From: Laguncularia racemosa
Taxonomy: Eukaryota > Streptophyta > Magnoliopsida > Myrtales > Combretaceae
Direction of reading: 5' to 3'
Assembly: GCA_037954665.1 (NCBI GenBank)
Contig: JBBMOL010000243.1
Location: 708,535-772,534 of the forward strand
DNA: 64,000 nucleotides
Positions 33,618-44,333 of the stretch are shown here, one piece after another (positions within the stretch are counted from its first letter, which is position 1; each line of letters starts with the position of its first letter). The notes under the pieces are model-generated. The model saw only the letters and a list, made by a program, of their open reading frames with translations, ran no database searches and was not told the origin of the DNA. Both the position numbers and the translations under genes were made by a program.

Positions 33618-36091
33618 ATATTGGCATATCCCTGACAGCGGCACCAAAAACTAGATCATTGCCAATCGTAGTTTTAATAAATTGAATTCTTGTTCTTAAT
33701 CCTACTACGAAGCAATAGGCAAGTGCACCTATCATAGCGTAATATAGCGAGTAAGCACAAGGTCGTCCATCAGAGATACACCAACTACTAGTACTAACTC
33801 CGTTCCTATTATCTAACCGTCGCTTAATAATGTTGGTTGAAACTTAATTACTCTAATCTTAAAACTAATAACTCACTAACAACAATGGTTCTGAAGATTT
33901 ATCAATTAACAAAAGCAACCTAGATCTTATTCTACTCCTTCTCTATCATGTAATTCATTAGATTTTTGAAGATTGTCGTAATTGACTTCTTATGCTATCG
34001 AATTCTCTAGTCAAGTTAACTACTTTCTCAAGTATATTAACCTATCTAATCCTAGTTTTATCAAATAGGATCTGATGTGCCTAAACACACTTGAAAGCTC
34101 ATTCAAAAGACTTAAGAAAGGCTATCTCAAGTCAAGGCAAAATCGGATCCACAAAGGGCACTTTTCAAATGAACACTAATGATGAAATTCAAACCTCCAA
34201 TGATATAATTAGAATACCACAATGAAAATGCACTCTAACAACACTTTAATTTCATGTAATCCACGCAAATAAAACCTCAATTTGACAAAGAGAAACCGTA
34301 ACAAAATAATCCATTTTCCAATAGTGAAGAACACATTATCAAGGGAAATCCTCAAAGATGAATCAGATCAATTTGATAATTCCTTCAAATAAGTACAAGA
34401 ATTCGTGAATAACAACAAGTAATTCTGACCAAGAACTATCTCAATTCAACCCTAGATATGACACACTAGAGAAGAAATGAAATCACAACAAAATGAAATT
34501 GATATAACTCATAATTTCAAGATGTTGCACTTGCCACAATTTCAACTCTTGGGATTGAAATTGATAAGAGTTTGGAACCAAGGTATGAACCCTAATTCTC
34601 ACGTGAAAAGAGGTGTATAATCTGCAAAATGATAAGCCCCTCAAACCCTCTCTTAAGCAAGTATTTATACTTGCTACCTCTAGAGTTAAAAAGTGCTCAA
34701 AATTACAAGTTTGCCACTTTTAAGGTGGCTAACCCTAAATGAAAGTTACAAAGAAATAAAAGTGTCCCAAAACCAAAATAGTTCATAAAAGAGTATATAT
34801 ATAAAGAAATGGTCCTTCATGATGCCGGTCTTCAAGAAGCTTTTGAATCAGGTTCAGTTGACAACCCTGATTCACTCAGTAATAAGGGTGTTTTTGCATC
34901 CTGTAAGACTGACAAATGAACTTGCTGAAATGCATCAAAATTATAGTACAAAGATGTAGAAAGTGAGTTAGACTTCTCAAGGTTAGGTTTCTCTAGCAAA
35001 ACCCTCATAACTAGATTCTGGAGACCCTTAGCTCGGGCCCTAGTGATAGGTCTTGGAAAAGTCTGATTCCTATTAGGATCTCTCCTTAGTTAATAGTAAC
35101 CTAGAATTGCATAAAGCTCATGAATTCACATCAAAATAATCGATGTAAATAGAAGACTCTTGTTTCCTATCTCTAGAAGAATAATCAAATCTCATTAATT
35201 GCATTAGATCTAATCATATGAGCAATTTCTCAATTAACTAATATGATATCATGCATAAATTCATATTCCGGATCTATGAATCTAAGAAAAAATTGAAGAG
35301 CATGCAATTAATCATAAGAAAGTCAATAACTTCGCATTAATGACCAAATCTTCATCACATGACAGAGAAGTTTCAAATAAAATCTAGATCTAGGGTCTAC
35401 TCCTCCGTAAATTGGACAAAAGAAATGCAATTACTAGAAGAATAGATAAAATTCATGGTCTCAACCCTTAAAGATATAATCTTCTTCTTCGTGGGTCTTC
35501 AATCTCCCTTGGAATCACAAATCTTCTTTCCCTTGCTGTTATGAGAGTGAGAGAAAATGAAAAATTTGTAACCTCCATTTCTAGGGCAAACTAACGGTCT
35601 ATTTATACATGTACCCCGATTGGATATATACACGAGCGGATACACAAGTAGTGTATCTCGTTCGTGTATCTCATGCTTGCTTCCAAGTGTCCTTATGTGA
35701 ATATACACGAGCAAGTACATGGGAGTGTACATTGATCGTGTATTTGAAACATCATCGAACAGAAGCAAAACTTAGATACACAAGAAAAGTACATGGGCGT
35801 GTACTTTCCAATAATCCGCTTCAGTATACACAAGTAAAACAGCAAAGTGCATGGGCGTGTATCTTGCTTGTGTACTTTCTAGAATTCTTTCTCTTCACAT
35901 GTAGTGTATCCAATTCCTTCCAAACTTGCTCTGAATCTTCAAAACTCCTTCCCTTAGCTCCAAAATGCTCTAGAGGATCCTGAAATTAACATTCATTCCA
36001 TTAAACATCCTTTTCTTCAACAAATCATCTAAAAATTCAACAATAAAGCACAATTTCATTACTCTAGATAAGGGTATTTTGCGACTTATCA
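33618..36091 (-). mobile_element. Fragment F: Athila-type LTR plus leader, split by solo LTR G
   Basis: Minus-strand copy of an element-A-type LTR (33,653-36,091, about 1.43 kb without G) plus roughly 35 bp of leader including a degenerate primer site (about 33,632-33,650). There is no gag or second LTR. It is flanked by a 103-bp direct repeat instead of the usual 5 bp, and 'cta' at the leader end could be shared with the target. LTR dyads lie at about 35,625-35,900 and a TATA box at 35,599-35,607. Confidence 0.9.
34073..35075 (-). mobile_element. Solo LTR G (relative of element C LTRs)
   Basis: 1,003 bp, flanked by perfect GGATC duplications (34,068-34,072 and 35,076-35,080). TATA dyad at 34,657-34,674 and the 32-bp terminal inverted repeat at 35,044-35,075. 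Inserted into fragment F. Confidence 0.94.
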
Positions 36092-36194
36092 ATAATTAAA
36101 GAATCCCAACAAAAGAATCATACACTAACACAAGTAATACAAGGAGTACACAATGATAAATATGTAGACTTTAAAATCTGTGACAATGGGACTA
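36092..36194 (+). repeat. 103-bp target duplication, right copy
   Basis: Second copy of 33,515-33,617, directly abutting the LTR edge at 36,091. It encodes part of the RNase H-integrase linker of element E. Confidence 0.95.
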
Positions 36195-36927
36195 TTTGAA
36201 TGAAAATAAGACTATATATACATGATGATATGGGACTTAAAAAGGAGATTATGACATAGGCACACCATTCAGGTTACACTACTCACCTAGGAGGAACTAA
36301 GATGTATTATGACCTTAAGGAAAATTTTTGGTGGAATGGAACGAAACAAGATGTGGCAAAATTTGTAATGAAATGTAAAACTTGCCAATGAGTGAAAGCA
36401 AAACACCAAAGGCTAGGAGGGCTCCTCCAACCTACATCTATCCTAGAATGGAAGTGGGATCAAATTATGATGGATTTTGTAAATAGCTTGCCGAGAACTA
36501 CAGCAGAATATGATGCAATTTAGGTTATTATGGATAAACTCACCAAATCCGCACACTTCCTTCCCATTAATATGATATACCCATTGGAAATGGTAGCTAA
36601 GGTCTATGTTCGAAAGATGGTGTAGCTTCATGGTGTACCTACAAACATTGTATCAAACAAAGATCCTAGGTTCGTATCAAGGTATTAGGAAAGCTTACAA
36701 AAAGCTTTAAGGACCAAATTACAACTCAATATAAATTATCATCCCTAAACCAATGGTTAATTAAAGAGGACCATTCAGACTTTGGAGGAAATGCTTCAAG
36801 CTTGTGTCATTGACTTTAAAGGGAGTTATGATGCCCATTTGCTACTATTGGAATTTCCTTAAAACAATAGCTACCACTCCATGATCAAGATGCTTCCATA
36901 TGAGGCACTACATAGCCAAAAATGTTG
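36195..36927 (+). pseudogene. Element E integrase N-terminal and core remnant
   Basis: Zinc-binding HHCC remnant: His residues in AHHSGYTTHLGG, then YYDLKENFWWNG, then KCKTCQ. The catalytic core follows with WDQIMMDFVNSLPRT (first Asp), VIMDKLTKSAHFLPI, LHGVPTNIVSNKDPRF (second Asp) and a degraded third block. Several stops. Cut at 36,927 by element H; the C-terminal part continues at 45,910. Confidence 0.85.
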
Positions 36928-36932
36928 ATCCC
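36928..36932. other. Target-site duplication of element H, left copy
   Basis: ATCCC, repeated at 45,905-45,909. Confidence 0.93.
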
Positions 36933-38214
36933 TGATAAGATCACATTATACTTATATTTTCTTTTGGACTTATATTAAATTTATTTCAATATTATAAGAA
37001 AATATAAAGAAATGATATTTAATGGTGTTTATTGTGAAAATTCAGGTTTCGAGGACCCAAAAGTAAATTACAAGTTAATTGGAGGAGTTTTTTACAAAAT
37101 TGAAGAAGCGAGCGGAGGATTGCACGGAAGGCCGCTGGCCTATATTAAACCGGCCTCAAAAAGCATTAAAGCCGGCCTTAGGCCGGGCCTTCATTACTCC
37201 CCGGATATCCATTGCGAAAATCTCTCCAAAATTGTATCTTAATTAATTTGCTGACTCAACTCCTCATCAGATCAAGCTTATCCCCCTCCTCTTTGGATCT
37301 ATAAATAGGCCCCTTGTGTGAAACTTGGAAGCATCCCCTTTTGTTTTAGAATTCTTTTGTTTTGATTCTTTGTTTAGCATCATTTGTCTTTCTTTGAAAT
37401 TATTAGAATTCCCTTAGAAACTTTAGGATTTTATATTTTCTTTAATTCCTTTACATTTCATGTTATTCCAATTTTTAGTTTGAAGAAAGAAAGTTATTTT
37501 GCTGAAGTTTGCTTTCAATTGAAGAATTCGAGGAATCATTTTGGAAGATTGAAGTTCTTGAAGATTATAGCTATTGTTTCATTTACTTTAATTTCTTTTA
37601 TGCCATTTATTAGTTTATTCTTGTTGTTGAATATGAATTCCATTACATCTATTTATTTCAATTGTTTTTACATTCATACTATAATGTTCTAAATCATCCT
37701 TGTGGGAAACATGATGAAGCCATAATTCAAACTAAAATGATCATTGTATTCATGTTATAGGAAATGTAGATATGCGGAATTTTCATATAAGAAGTCCTGC
37801 TATGAATTGTATTTTGTAATTGAAATCAATGCATAGAAATGTAAATGACTCGAAAGAGAAATTTAGGTTTTATCATGAATTCCTAAGTAAGATTTAATAA
37901 TTCATGTGGAAGCAGCGTTATTGAATTTTATTAGAAATTGACCTAAGTGTTTCATGCAATATTTTTATTAAATTTTTCACTAAGGGATTAGGAGAAATTA
38001 TTTTAAAGATATTAGGCAATCATATAATTGGGAAATTTATGATTGTGAATTAAAATCCTCATTTGATTTGAATTAGCGGGAGCTATTAAATTAAATTGAG
38101 GTAACATTACTTTAACACTTGATAAAGGATTAAGGTTTTGTTAATTTCTTGTGAAAATCCATATAGCTATGAGTTATTATAACATGAAGGCAATATGATT
38201 AGTAGAATTAGGGT
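36933..38214 (+). repeat. Element H 5' LTR, 3' end deleted
   Basis: Matches 44,334-45,660 closely, then the match ends abruptly at the shared gaattagggt (38,205-38,214) and gag sequence begins. TATA box TATAAATAG at 37,300-37,308. A GGCCGGCC-rich segment lies at about 37,125-37,197. An open frame at 37,384-37,692 is shared with the 3' LTR only because LTRs are copies. Confidence 0.93.
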
Positions 38215-39376
38215 TGATCTCTCATCTAAATTTTTAAGGAGATTTTTTCCACCTGCTAGAACTGCTAGGTTAAGAAATGACATCACAAACTTCACTAAGT
38301 TTAGTGGTGAATCACTATATGAAGCATGGGAAAGATTCAAGGAGGCAATTAGAAAATGCCCCCATCATGGATTACCAGATAATCTCCTTATTGAGATATT
38401 CTATCTCAGTTTAGATGATATATTGAGATCTCTAGTAGATGCTGCTTCGGGTGGTGCACTAATGAGTAAGACATATGAAGAGGCTAGTGCTTTGATAGAT
38501 GAAATGGCCTCTAGTGCACATAATTGGCAACATGAAAGAGGTAAGTCTAGAGTAGCATCTGTCAATGACATGGACACCTTAACAGCTCAGATTTCTGCTC
38601 TTACCGCTCAGGTAAGTAAACTCACCTCTACACCATCTTTTAATGTTAATCAAATTTCTTGTTGTGAGTTATGCTCAGGACCACACTCAACTCTTGAGTT
38701 CCCATCTGGAAACTTTTCCTCCTCATCCCATGGAGAGCAAGTAAATTTTGTCAACAATTTCCAAAGAGGAAATCAAGGACCTTATTCAAACACCTACAAT
38801 CCAAGGTGGCGTAATCATCCAAATTTCTCATGGGGAAATGATAACAATGCACTTAAACCCCCTGGATTTCAAAAGCAAGGTCCTAATCATAATACTCCCC
38901 ATCAACAATATCCTAATCATAATACCTTTTCTCAGCAAGGTCAGTCTAAAATGGAAGAACTCATGATAAGTTATGTGCAGAAGACTGACACAATGTTGCA
39001 AAATCAACAAGCCACCATTAGGAATCTTGAAAATCAGCTTAGTCAAATGTCTCAACAGTTGAGTAATAGACCATCTAGGTCTTTACCTAGTAATACTGAG
39101 CAGAATACTAAGGGTGTATATGCTATTATGCTAAGAAGTGGTAAGGAATTGGTTGATAAGAAACTTGAGGAAGAGGAGGTTAACCTAGAGAAAGATAAAG
39201 GGAAACAAAAGGAAGAGGAACCAAAGAAAAATTCACCAAAAGTGCAAGCATATGTTCCTCCTATTCCTTTCCCAGGAAGGCTGAAGCAACAGCAATTAGA
39301 TTCACAATTTGCTAAATTTTTAGAAGTCTTTAAAAAATTGCAAATTAACATTCCTTTTGCAGAGGCACTTCAGTAG
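38215..39376 (+). pseudogene. Element H gag, N-terminus deleted
   Basis: Starts inside gag at FLRRFFPPARTARLRNDI, then LYEAWERFKEAIRKCPHHGL (38,320-38,378), a Gln-rich ALTAQVSKLTS repeat, NPRWRNHPNFSWGN, and a coiled-coil-like NLENQLSQMSQQLS stretch, ending in the LRSGKEL linker and FAKFLEVFKKLQINIPFAEAL. Closely parallels element A gag. The open frame is fused to a few LTR codons at its start. TAG at 39,374 stands where element A has a Gln codon; pol continues in the same frame. Confidence 0.9.
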
Positions 39377-39847
39377 ATGCCATCATATGCTAGGTTCATG
39401 AAGGATTTACTCACAAAGAAGAGGAAGATTGAAGGGAATGAACTAGTGATGCTTACAGGGGAATGTTCTATGATCTTACAAAAGAATTTATCCAATTTTC
39501 CAAGAAAACAAAGAGATCAGGGAAGTTTTACTGTTCCTTGCACTATTGGTAATTTTCATTTTGATAAAGTACTTATAGATTCTGGTGCAAGTATAAATTT
39601 AATGCCTCTGTCCATTTTCAGAAAACTAGGACTTGGAGAATGTAAGGAGACGCACGTCACCTTACAACTTGCGGATAGAAGTGTCAAGTACCCAAAGGGT
39701 ATAGTGGAGAATGTCCTAGTAAAAGTGGACAAATTCATCTTTCCAGTTGACTTTATAGTCTTGGAAATGGAAGAAGATAGAGAGGTACCCATGATCTTAG
39801 GAAGACCATTCCTGGCAACAGGTAAGGCATTGATTGATGTGGAATAA
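39377..39847 (+). pseudogene. Element H protease
   Basis: Same frame as gag. MPSYARFMKDLL, then the retropepsin with intact Asp-Ser-Gly in VLIDSGASINLMP (about residues 65-77 of this segment), then VTLQLADRSVKYPKGIVENV and MILGRPFLATGKALIDVE. The active site is intact, unlike in element A. TAA at 39,845 ends the segment. Confidence 0.9.
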
Positions 39848-41617
39848 GGTAAGCTTACTTTGAGAGTTATGGATGAACAAGTACCGTTTAATGTGTATGA
39901 GGCTACAAAGAAATTTGATGACTATAAATCCTGTTACACTATTGATAGTGTTGATGAGCTTTCCTTTGAGTTCATGGAAGAGAATGTAGGTGTGGACACG
40001 ATGGAGTCAGTCCTTAGGGATTTAGATAATTGGAGTGATGATGAGGATGAACCCCAAGAAGAACATACTGAACAAGTTTATGAATTCAAGACTCGACACT
40101 ATGAGGAGTTGGGCACCACTGAGAAGAAACCGATGCTGTCATTGACACAACCCCCGGTGCTTGAACTTAAACCTCTGCCTGGTCATTTAAAGTATGCTTA
40201 TCTTGGAACAAATGATACTTTGCCAATAATCATTTCTTCTTCTTTGACAGGTGATCAAGAGCAACAACTTTTGGATGTTCTAAGAGAACATAAGGAAGCT
40301 ATCGGGTAGACCATTGTTGATATTAAGGGAATTAGCCCTTCAATTTGTACTCATAGGATATTTCTTGAAGCTGAGTGTAAACCTACAGTACAACCACAAA
40401 GAAGACTTAACCCAAATCTTAAGGAAGTTGTAAAAAAAGAAGTGCTTAAATTGTTAGATGCAGGCATTATTTTTCCAATTTCTGATAGTAAATGGGTTAG
40501 TCCTGTCCAAGTTGTACCAAAAAACGGTGGTATGACTGTAGTACAAAATGAGGCTAATGAATTAATTCCCACTCGCACTGTAACTGGTTGGAGAGTCTGT
40601 ATAGACTATAGAAAACTGAATGATGCTACCCGCAAAGATCATTTCCCCCTCCCTTTTATAGATCAGATGTTAGAAAAACTTGCAGGGCATGATTATTATT
40701 GCTTTTTAGATGGTTATTCTGGTTACAATCAAATCCATATAGCACCCGAGGACTAGGAGAAAACCACCTTTACTTGTCCCTATGGCACATTTGCTTTTAG
40801 GAGAATGCCCTTTGGTCTTTGTAATGCACCCGCTACATTTCAAAGATGCATGATGTCCATATTTTCTAACATGATAGAAAATTTCATTGAAATATTCATG
40901 GATGATTTTTCTGTTTTTGGGAAGTCATTCAAAACATGTCTAACAAATTTAAGATGTGTGCTTAAGAGATGTAAGGAAACTAATCTGCTTCTTAATTGGG
41001 AAAAATGCCATTTCATGGTAAGAGAGGGAATAGTCTTAGGGCACAAAGTATCTAAGCAGGGAATTGAGGTTGACAGGGCAAAAGTAGAGGTGATAGAGAA
41101 GCTACCACCACCTACTACAGTGAAAGGAATCAGAAGCTTCTTGGGACATGCTGGCTTATACAGGAGATTTATTAGGGACTTCTCTAAAATCTCAAGACCT
41201 CTTTGTAATTTACTAGAAAAAGATTCTACCTTTATTTTTTATGATAATTGTTTGCAAGCATTTAATCTATTGAAGGAGAAGCTCACTACTGCACCAGTGA
41301 TTGTTGCACCTGATTGGGAGCTTCCCTTCGAGTTGATGTGCGATGCCAGCGACTATGCTGTTGGAGCAGTACTTGGGCAAAGAAAAGATAAGTCATTTCA
41401 TGTAATATACTATGCTTGTAGAACCTTAAATGAGGCCCAAAGGAATTATGCCACAACTGAAAAAGAACTTTTAGCAGTTATATTTGCATGCGATAAATTC
41501 CGGCCTTACCTAATAGGTTCTAAAATCATAGTATATACTGACCATGCTGCCTTTAAGTATTTATTTGCTAAAGATGATGCTAAACCTAGGTTAATTCGAT
41601 GGATTCTACTACTGTAA
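39848..41617 (+). pseudogene. Element H reverse transcriptase and RNase H first part
   Basis: Same frame throughout, interrupted by TAG at 40,307 (element A has Trp there), TAG at 40,754 (element A has Gln) and TAA at 41,615. RT motifs in order: WVSPVQVVPKNGGMTVV, WRVCIDYRKLNDATRKDHFP, CFLDGYSGYNQIHIAPED, FGLCNAPATFQRCM, FMDDFSVFG (catalytic Asp pair intact), VKGIRSFLGHAGLYRRFIRD. RNase H then starts with LMCDASDYAVGAVLGQ, LNEAQRNYATTEKELLAVIF and VYTDHAAFKYL. Enzyme residues are kept, so damage is mostly nonsense. Confidence 0.93.
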
Positions 41618-43053
41618 GAATTTAACCTGGAAATTAAAGATAAGAAGGGAACTGAAAATGTGGTGGCTGATCATTTATCCCGTCTGGAATCTAATTTTTT
41701 TTCACCTATTAATGAAAAGTTCCCTGATGAACAATTGCATGTAGTAGAAGTTCAAGGATTACCTTGGTATGTTGATATCGTTAATTATTTGGTTAGCAAA
41801 ATCACTCCATATGGTTTATCCTACCAACAGAAAAAAGAAATTTTTACATGATGTGAAGTTTTATTTTTGGGATGAACCATATCTCTTTAAAAATTGTGCT
41901 GACCAAATAATTAGACGATGCGTACCTGAAAGTGAACAGCTTAGCATTATACAGCATTGTCATTCTAAAGAGGTAGGAGGTCACTTTGGTATGGAAAAAA
42001 CGGCAGCAAAAATTTTATCTTGCGGATTTTATTGGCCCAGTTTGTTTCATGATTGCAGGAACTTCATTATGACTTGTGCTCAATGCCAAAGGACTGGCAA
42101 TATTTCAAGAAGACATGAATTACCACAAAATAATATACTTGTAATTGAACTTTTTGACGTTTGGGGAATCGACTTTATGGGTCCTTTTCCCTCATCATTT
42201 TCAAACAAATATATTCTTTTAGCTGTTGATTATGTTTCGAAATGGGTAGAGGCAGTTGCTCTACAAACTAATGACAGCAGGGTTGTCATTAAATTTTGAA
42301 AAAGAATATATTTTCAAGATTTGGGGTACCTAGAGCTATAATAAGTGATGGGGGAACACATTTTTGTAACAGGCAATTTGAAAAATTATTATTAAAATAT
42401 GGAGTTACTCACAAAATTGCCACCCCTTATCATCACAAACGTGTGGACAGGTTGAGGTATCCAATAGGGAAATTAAGCGAATCTTAAAGAAAACTGTCAA
42501 TGCATCCCGAAAGGATTGGTCTTTAAAACTTGATGATGCATTGTGGGCTTATAGAACAGCTTTTAAAACACCTATTGGAATGTCCCCCTACAAGATTGTT
42601 TATGGTAAATCATGTCACCTACCCGTAGAGCTTGAGCACAAGGCATACTGGGCCATAAAATACCTTAACTTTGAGTTGCAAGCTGCAGGTGAAAAGAGGT
42701 TGCTCCAATTGAATCAAATGGCCGAGAAGAGAGAGGAAGCATATGAAAATGCGAGAATTTACAAGGAGAGAGCAAAGCGATGGCATGATAAGAACATCTT
42801 ACAGCGAGAGTTCTTGCTTGGTCAAAGAGTCTTATTGTACAACTCTCGATTGAAGCTATTCCCAGGTAAGTTGAAATCACGATGGTCTGGACCATTTGAA
42901 ATTGTTAATGTGTTTCCTTATGGTGCAGTTGAGTTGAAAGCAGAAGACAACCGTACTTTCAAGGTAAACGGTTATCTTCTCAAACATTACTATGAAGGGG
43001 AACATGTTGATAGAAATGCCACAATTGTGGATTTAGGAGATTCGAGAACTTGA
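41618..43053 (+). pseudogene. Element H RNase H end and integrase
   Basis: VVADHLSRLE (41,660) closes RNase H. Integrase follows after a frameshift near 41,840: an HHCC zinc domain (HSKEVGGHFGMEK ... CAQCQRTGNI), the core with VWGIDFMGPFPSS (first Asp) and LAVDYVSKWVEAVA, then in another frame FGVPRAIISDGGTHFCN (second Asp). A further frameshift near 42,440 separates the third catalytic block. The C-terminal part, WAYRTAFKTPIGMSPY to FKVNGYLLKHYYEGE, is open at 42,541-43,053. A stop lies at 42,297. Confidence 0.92.
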
Positions 43054-44319
43054 ACTGGAAAAGTCGGGCTAGCGACTATAAACTAAGCGCTTCATGGGAG
43101 GCAGCCCATGCTCAATAAGTATATACACTAGTGTTTTAATTTCGTTCCAAAAAAAAAAAATTCAAGGTTGGATAAGAGCCGTCGGTGCATTCAAGACACT
43201 CCAAGGATGACAGACATTTTGGGAGGAATTTTCTTCCTAATGAACAATTTTACACCAGGGAAGTACCAGTATTTCAATTTTTGCATTGATATCCTTTTCC
43301 TTAATTTTGTACTATATTAGGAACAATAAGGACATTGTCCAATTTAAGTATGGGGAAGGGATTATAAATGTAGAAGTATAATGATTGCACACATCATGAG
43401 CTTACAAATCCCATGCTTTATTTATGTCCTTAAGTGTTTATCATCAATGAAATCCTGAAATTGACTTAGATTGGTGCCCTACTCGCCAACTGTTGTGACT
43501 AGTTTACATAGTTAAAATTTAATAGTAAAATCTCTAGAGAACGGGGTTTACCCTATGTTTAGCCTTTGAACTTGAGATTGAGTCCTTAAGTTGAAAAAAA
43601 CAAGAAAGTTTACTTCAAGGAAAAAATGGTTGGGATAAATCTCTCTTGAAATTTCTTTGAGAATACCTTAACACCTAGTGAAAGAGGTAAAGGAAATATT
43701 TTACTTAGTATCCCTTAAAAAAAAAAAAAAAGAGCCTTTACTCCAATAACTCAGGAAAGTGAGTTACGAGTATCCAATCTTAAATGTTAGTATGAGGAAG
43801 AGTTCGTAGGGGTCTCTTTAAAACCTGGTCACTTAGGCGATGAGCCCAGGATGTGCTGACTCAATGAACTCACAATAACAAGAAGGGCGGAAAGGCAAAA
43901 ATTTAGTACCTTAATGAAAGCCAGGTTGACATGGGTGAGCTTTGGTCCCTCAGAAGAGTGAAGTCTCACTCCGCTGTCAATTAAGGCAAATAAAAAAAAA
44001 AAGGGAGAAATTCTAGGTAAAAATGGATACCATATGCTTTCACTTCTTGTTATCTTGTTTAGAGGAGTAAAATTGAGGGAGATTATACTTGCTAATAACC
44101 AATGAAGTTTAAATGAATGTTTTTCCTTAAGGACTAAGTATTATTTTTTATTGTTAAACACTGGGATTAAAAATCTGTTGTATTTAGATTAACTACTAAA
44201 TTTCAACTAGATATACTAGTTACAAATTTCAGTATGATCAGAACAATGGGCACCAAGAGTTTAATGATGGATTTCTCTTGTTTAAATCAATTATTTTGCT
44301 TGAGGACAAGCAAAATTTC
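43054..44319 (+). other. Element H structured 3' non-coding region
   Basis: Contains a hairpin CATGGG-AGGCAG-CCCATG (43,093-43,110), an internal polypurine-like AAGTATGGGGAAGGG (43,346-43,360), the stretch 'ggtccctcagaagag' near 43,945, poly-A runs, and a perfect 10-bp-arm hairpin ATTTTGCTTG-AGGA-CAAGCAAAAT (44,293-44,316). All have counterparts in element A. No gene, and no env-like frame. Confidence 0.75.
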
Positions 44320-44333
44320 AAGTGTGGGGATGT
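44320..44333 (+). other. Element H polypurine tract
   Basis: AAGTGTGGGGATGT abuts the 3' LTR. Confidence 0.8.

Noticed and set aside
33653..36091. Fragment F as an ordinary solo LTR
   Set aside because: It retains primer-site leader sequence and has a 103-bp flanking repeat in place of a 5-bp duplication.
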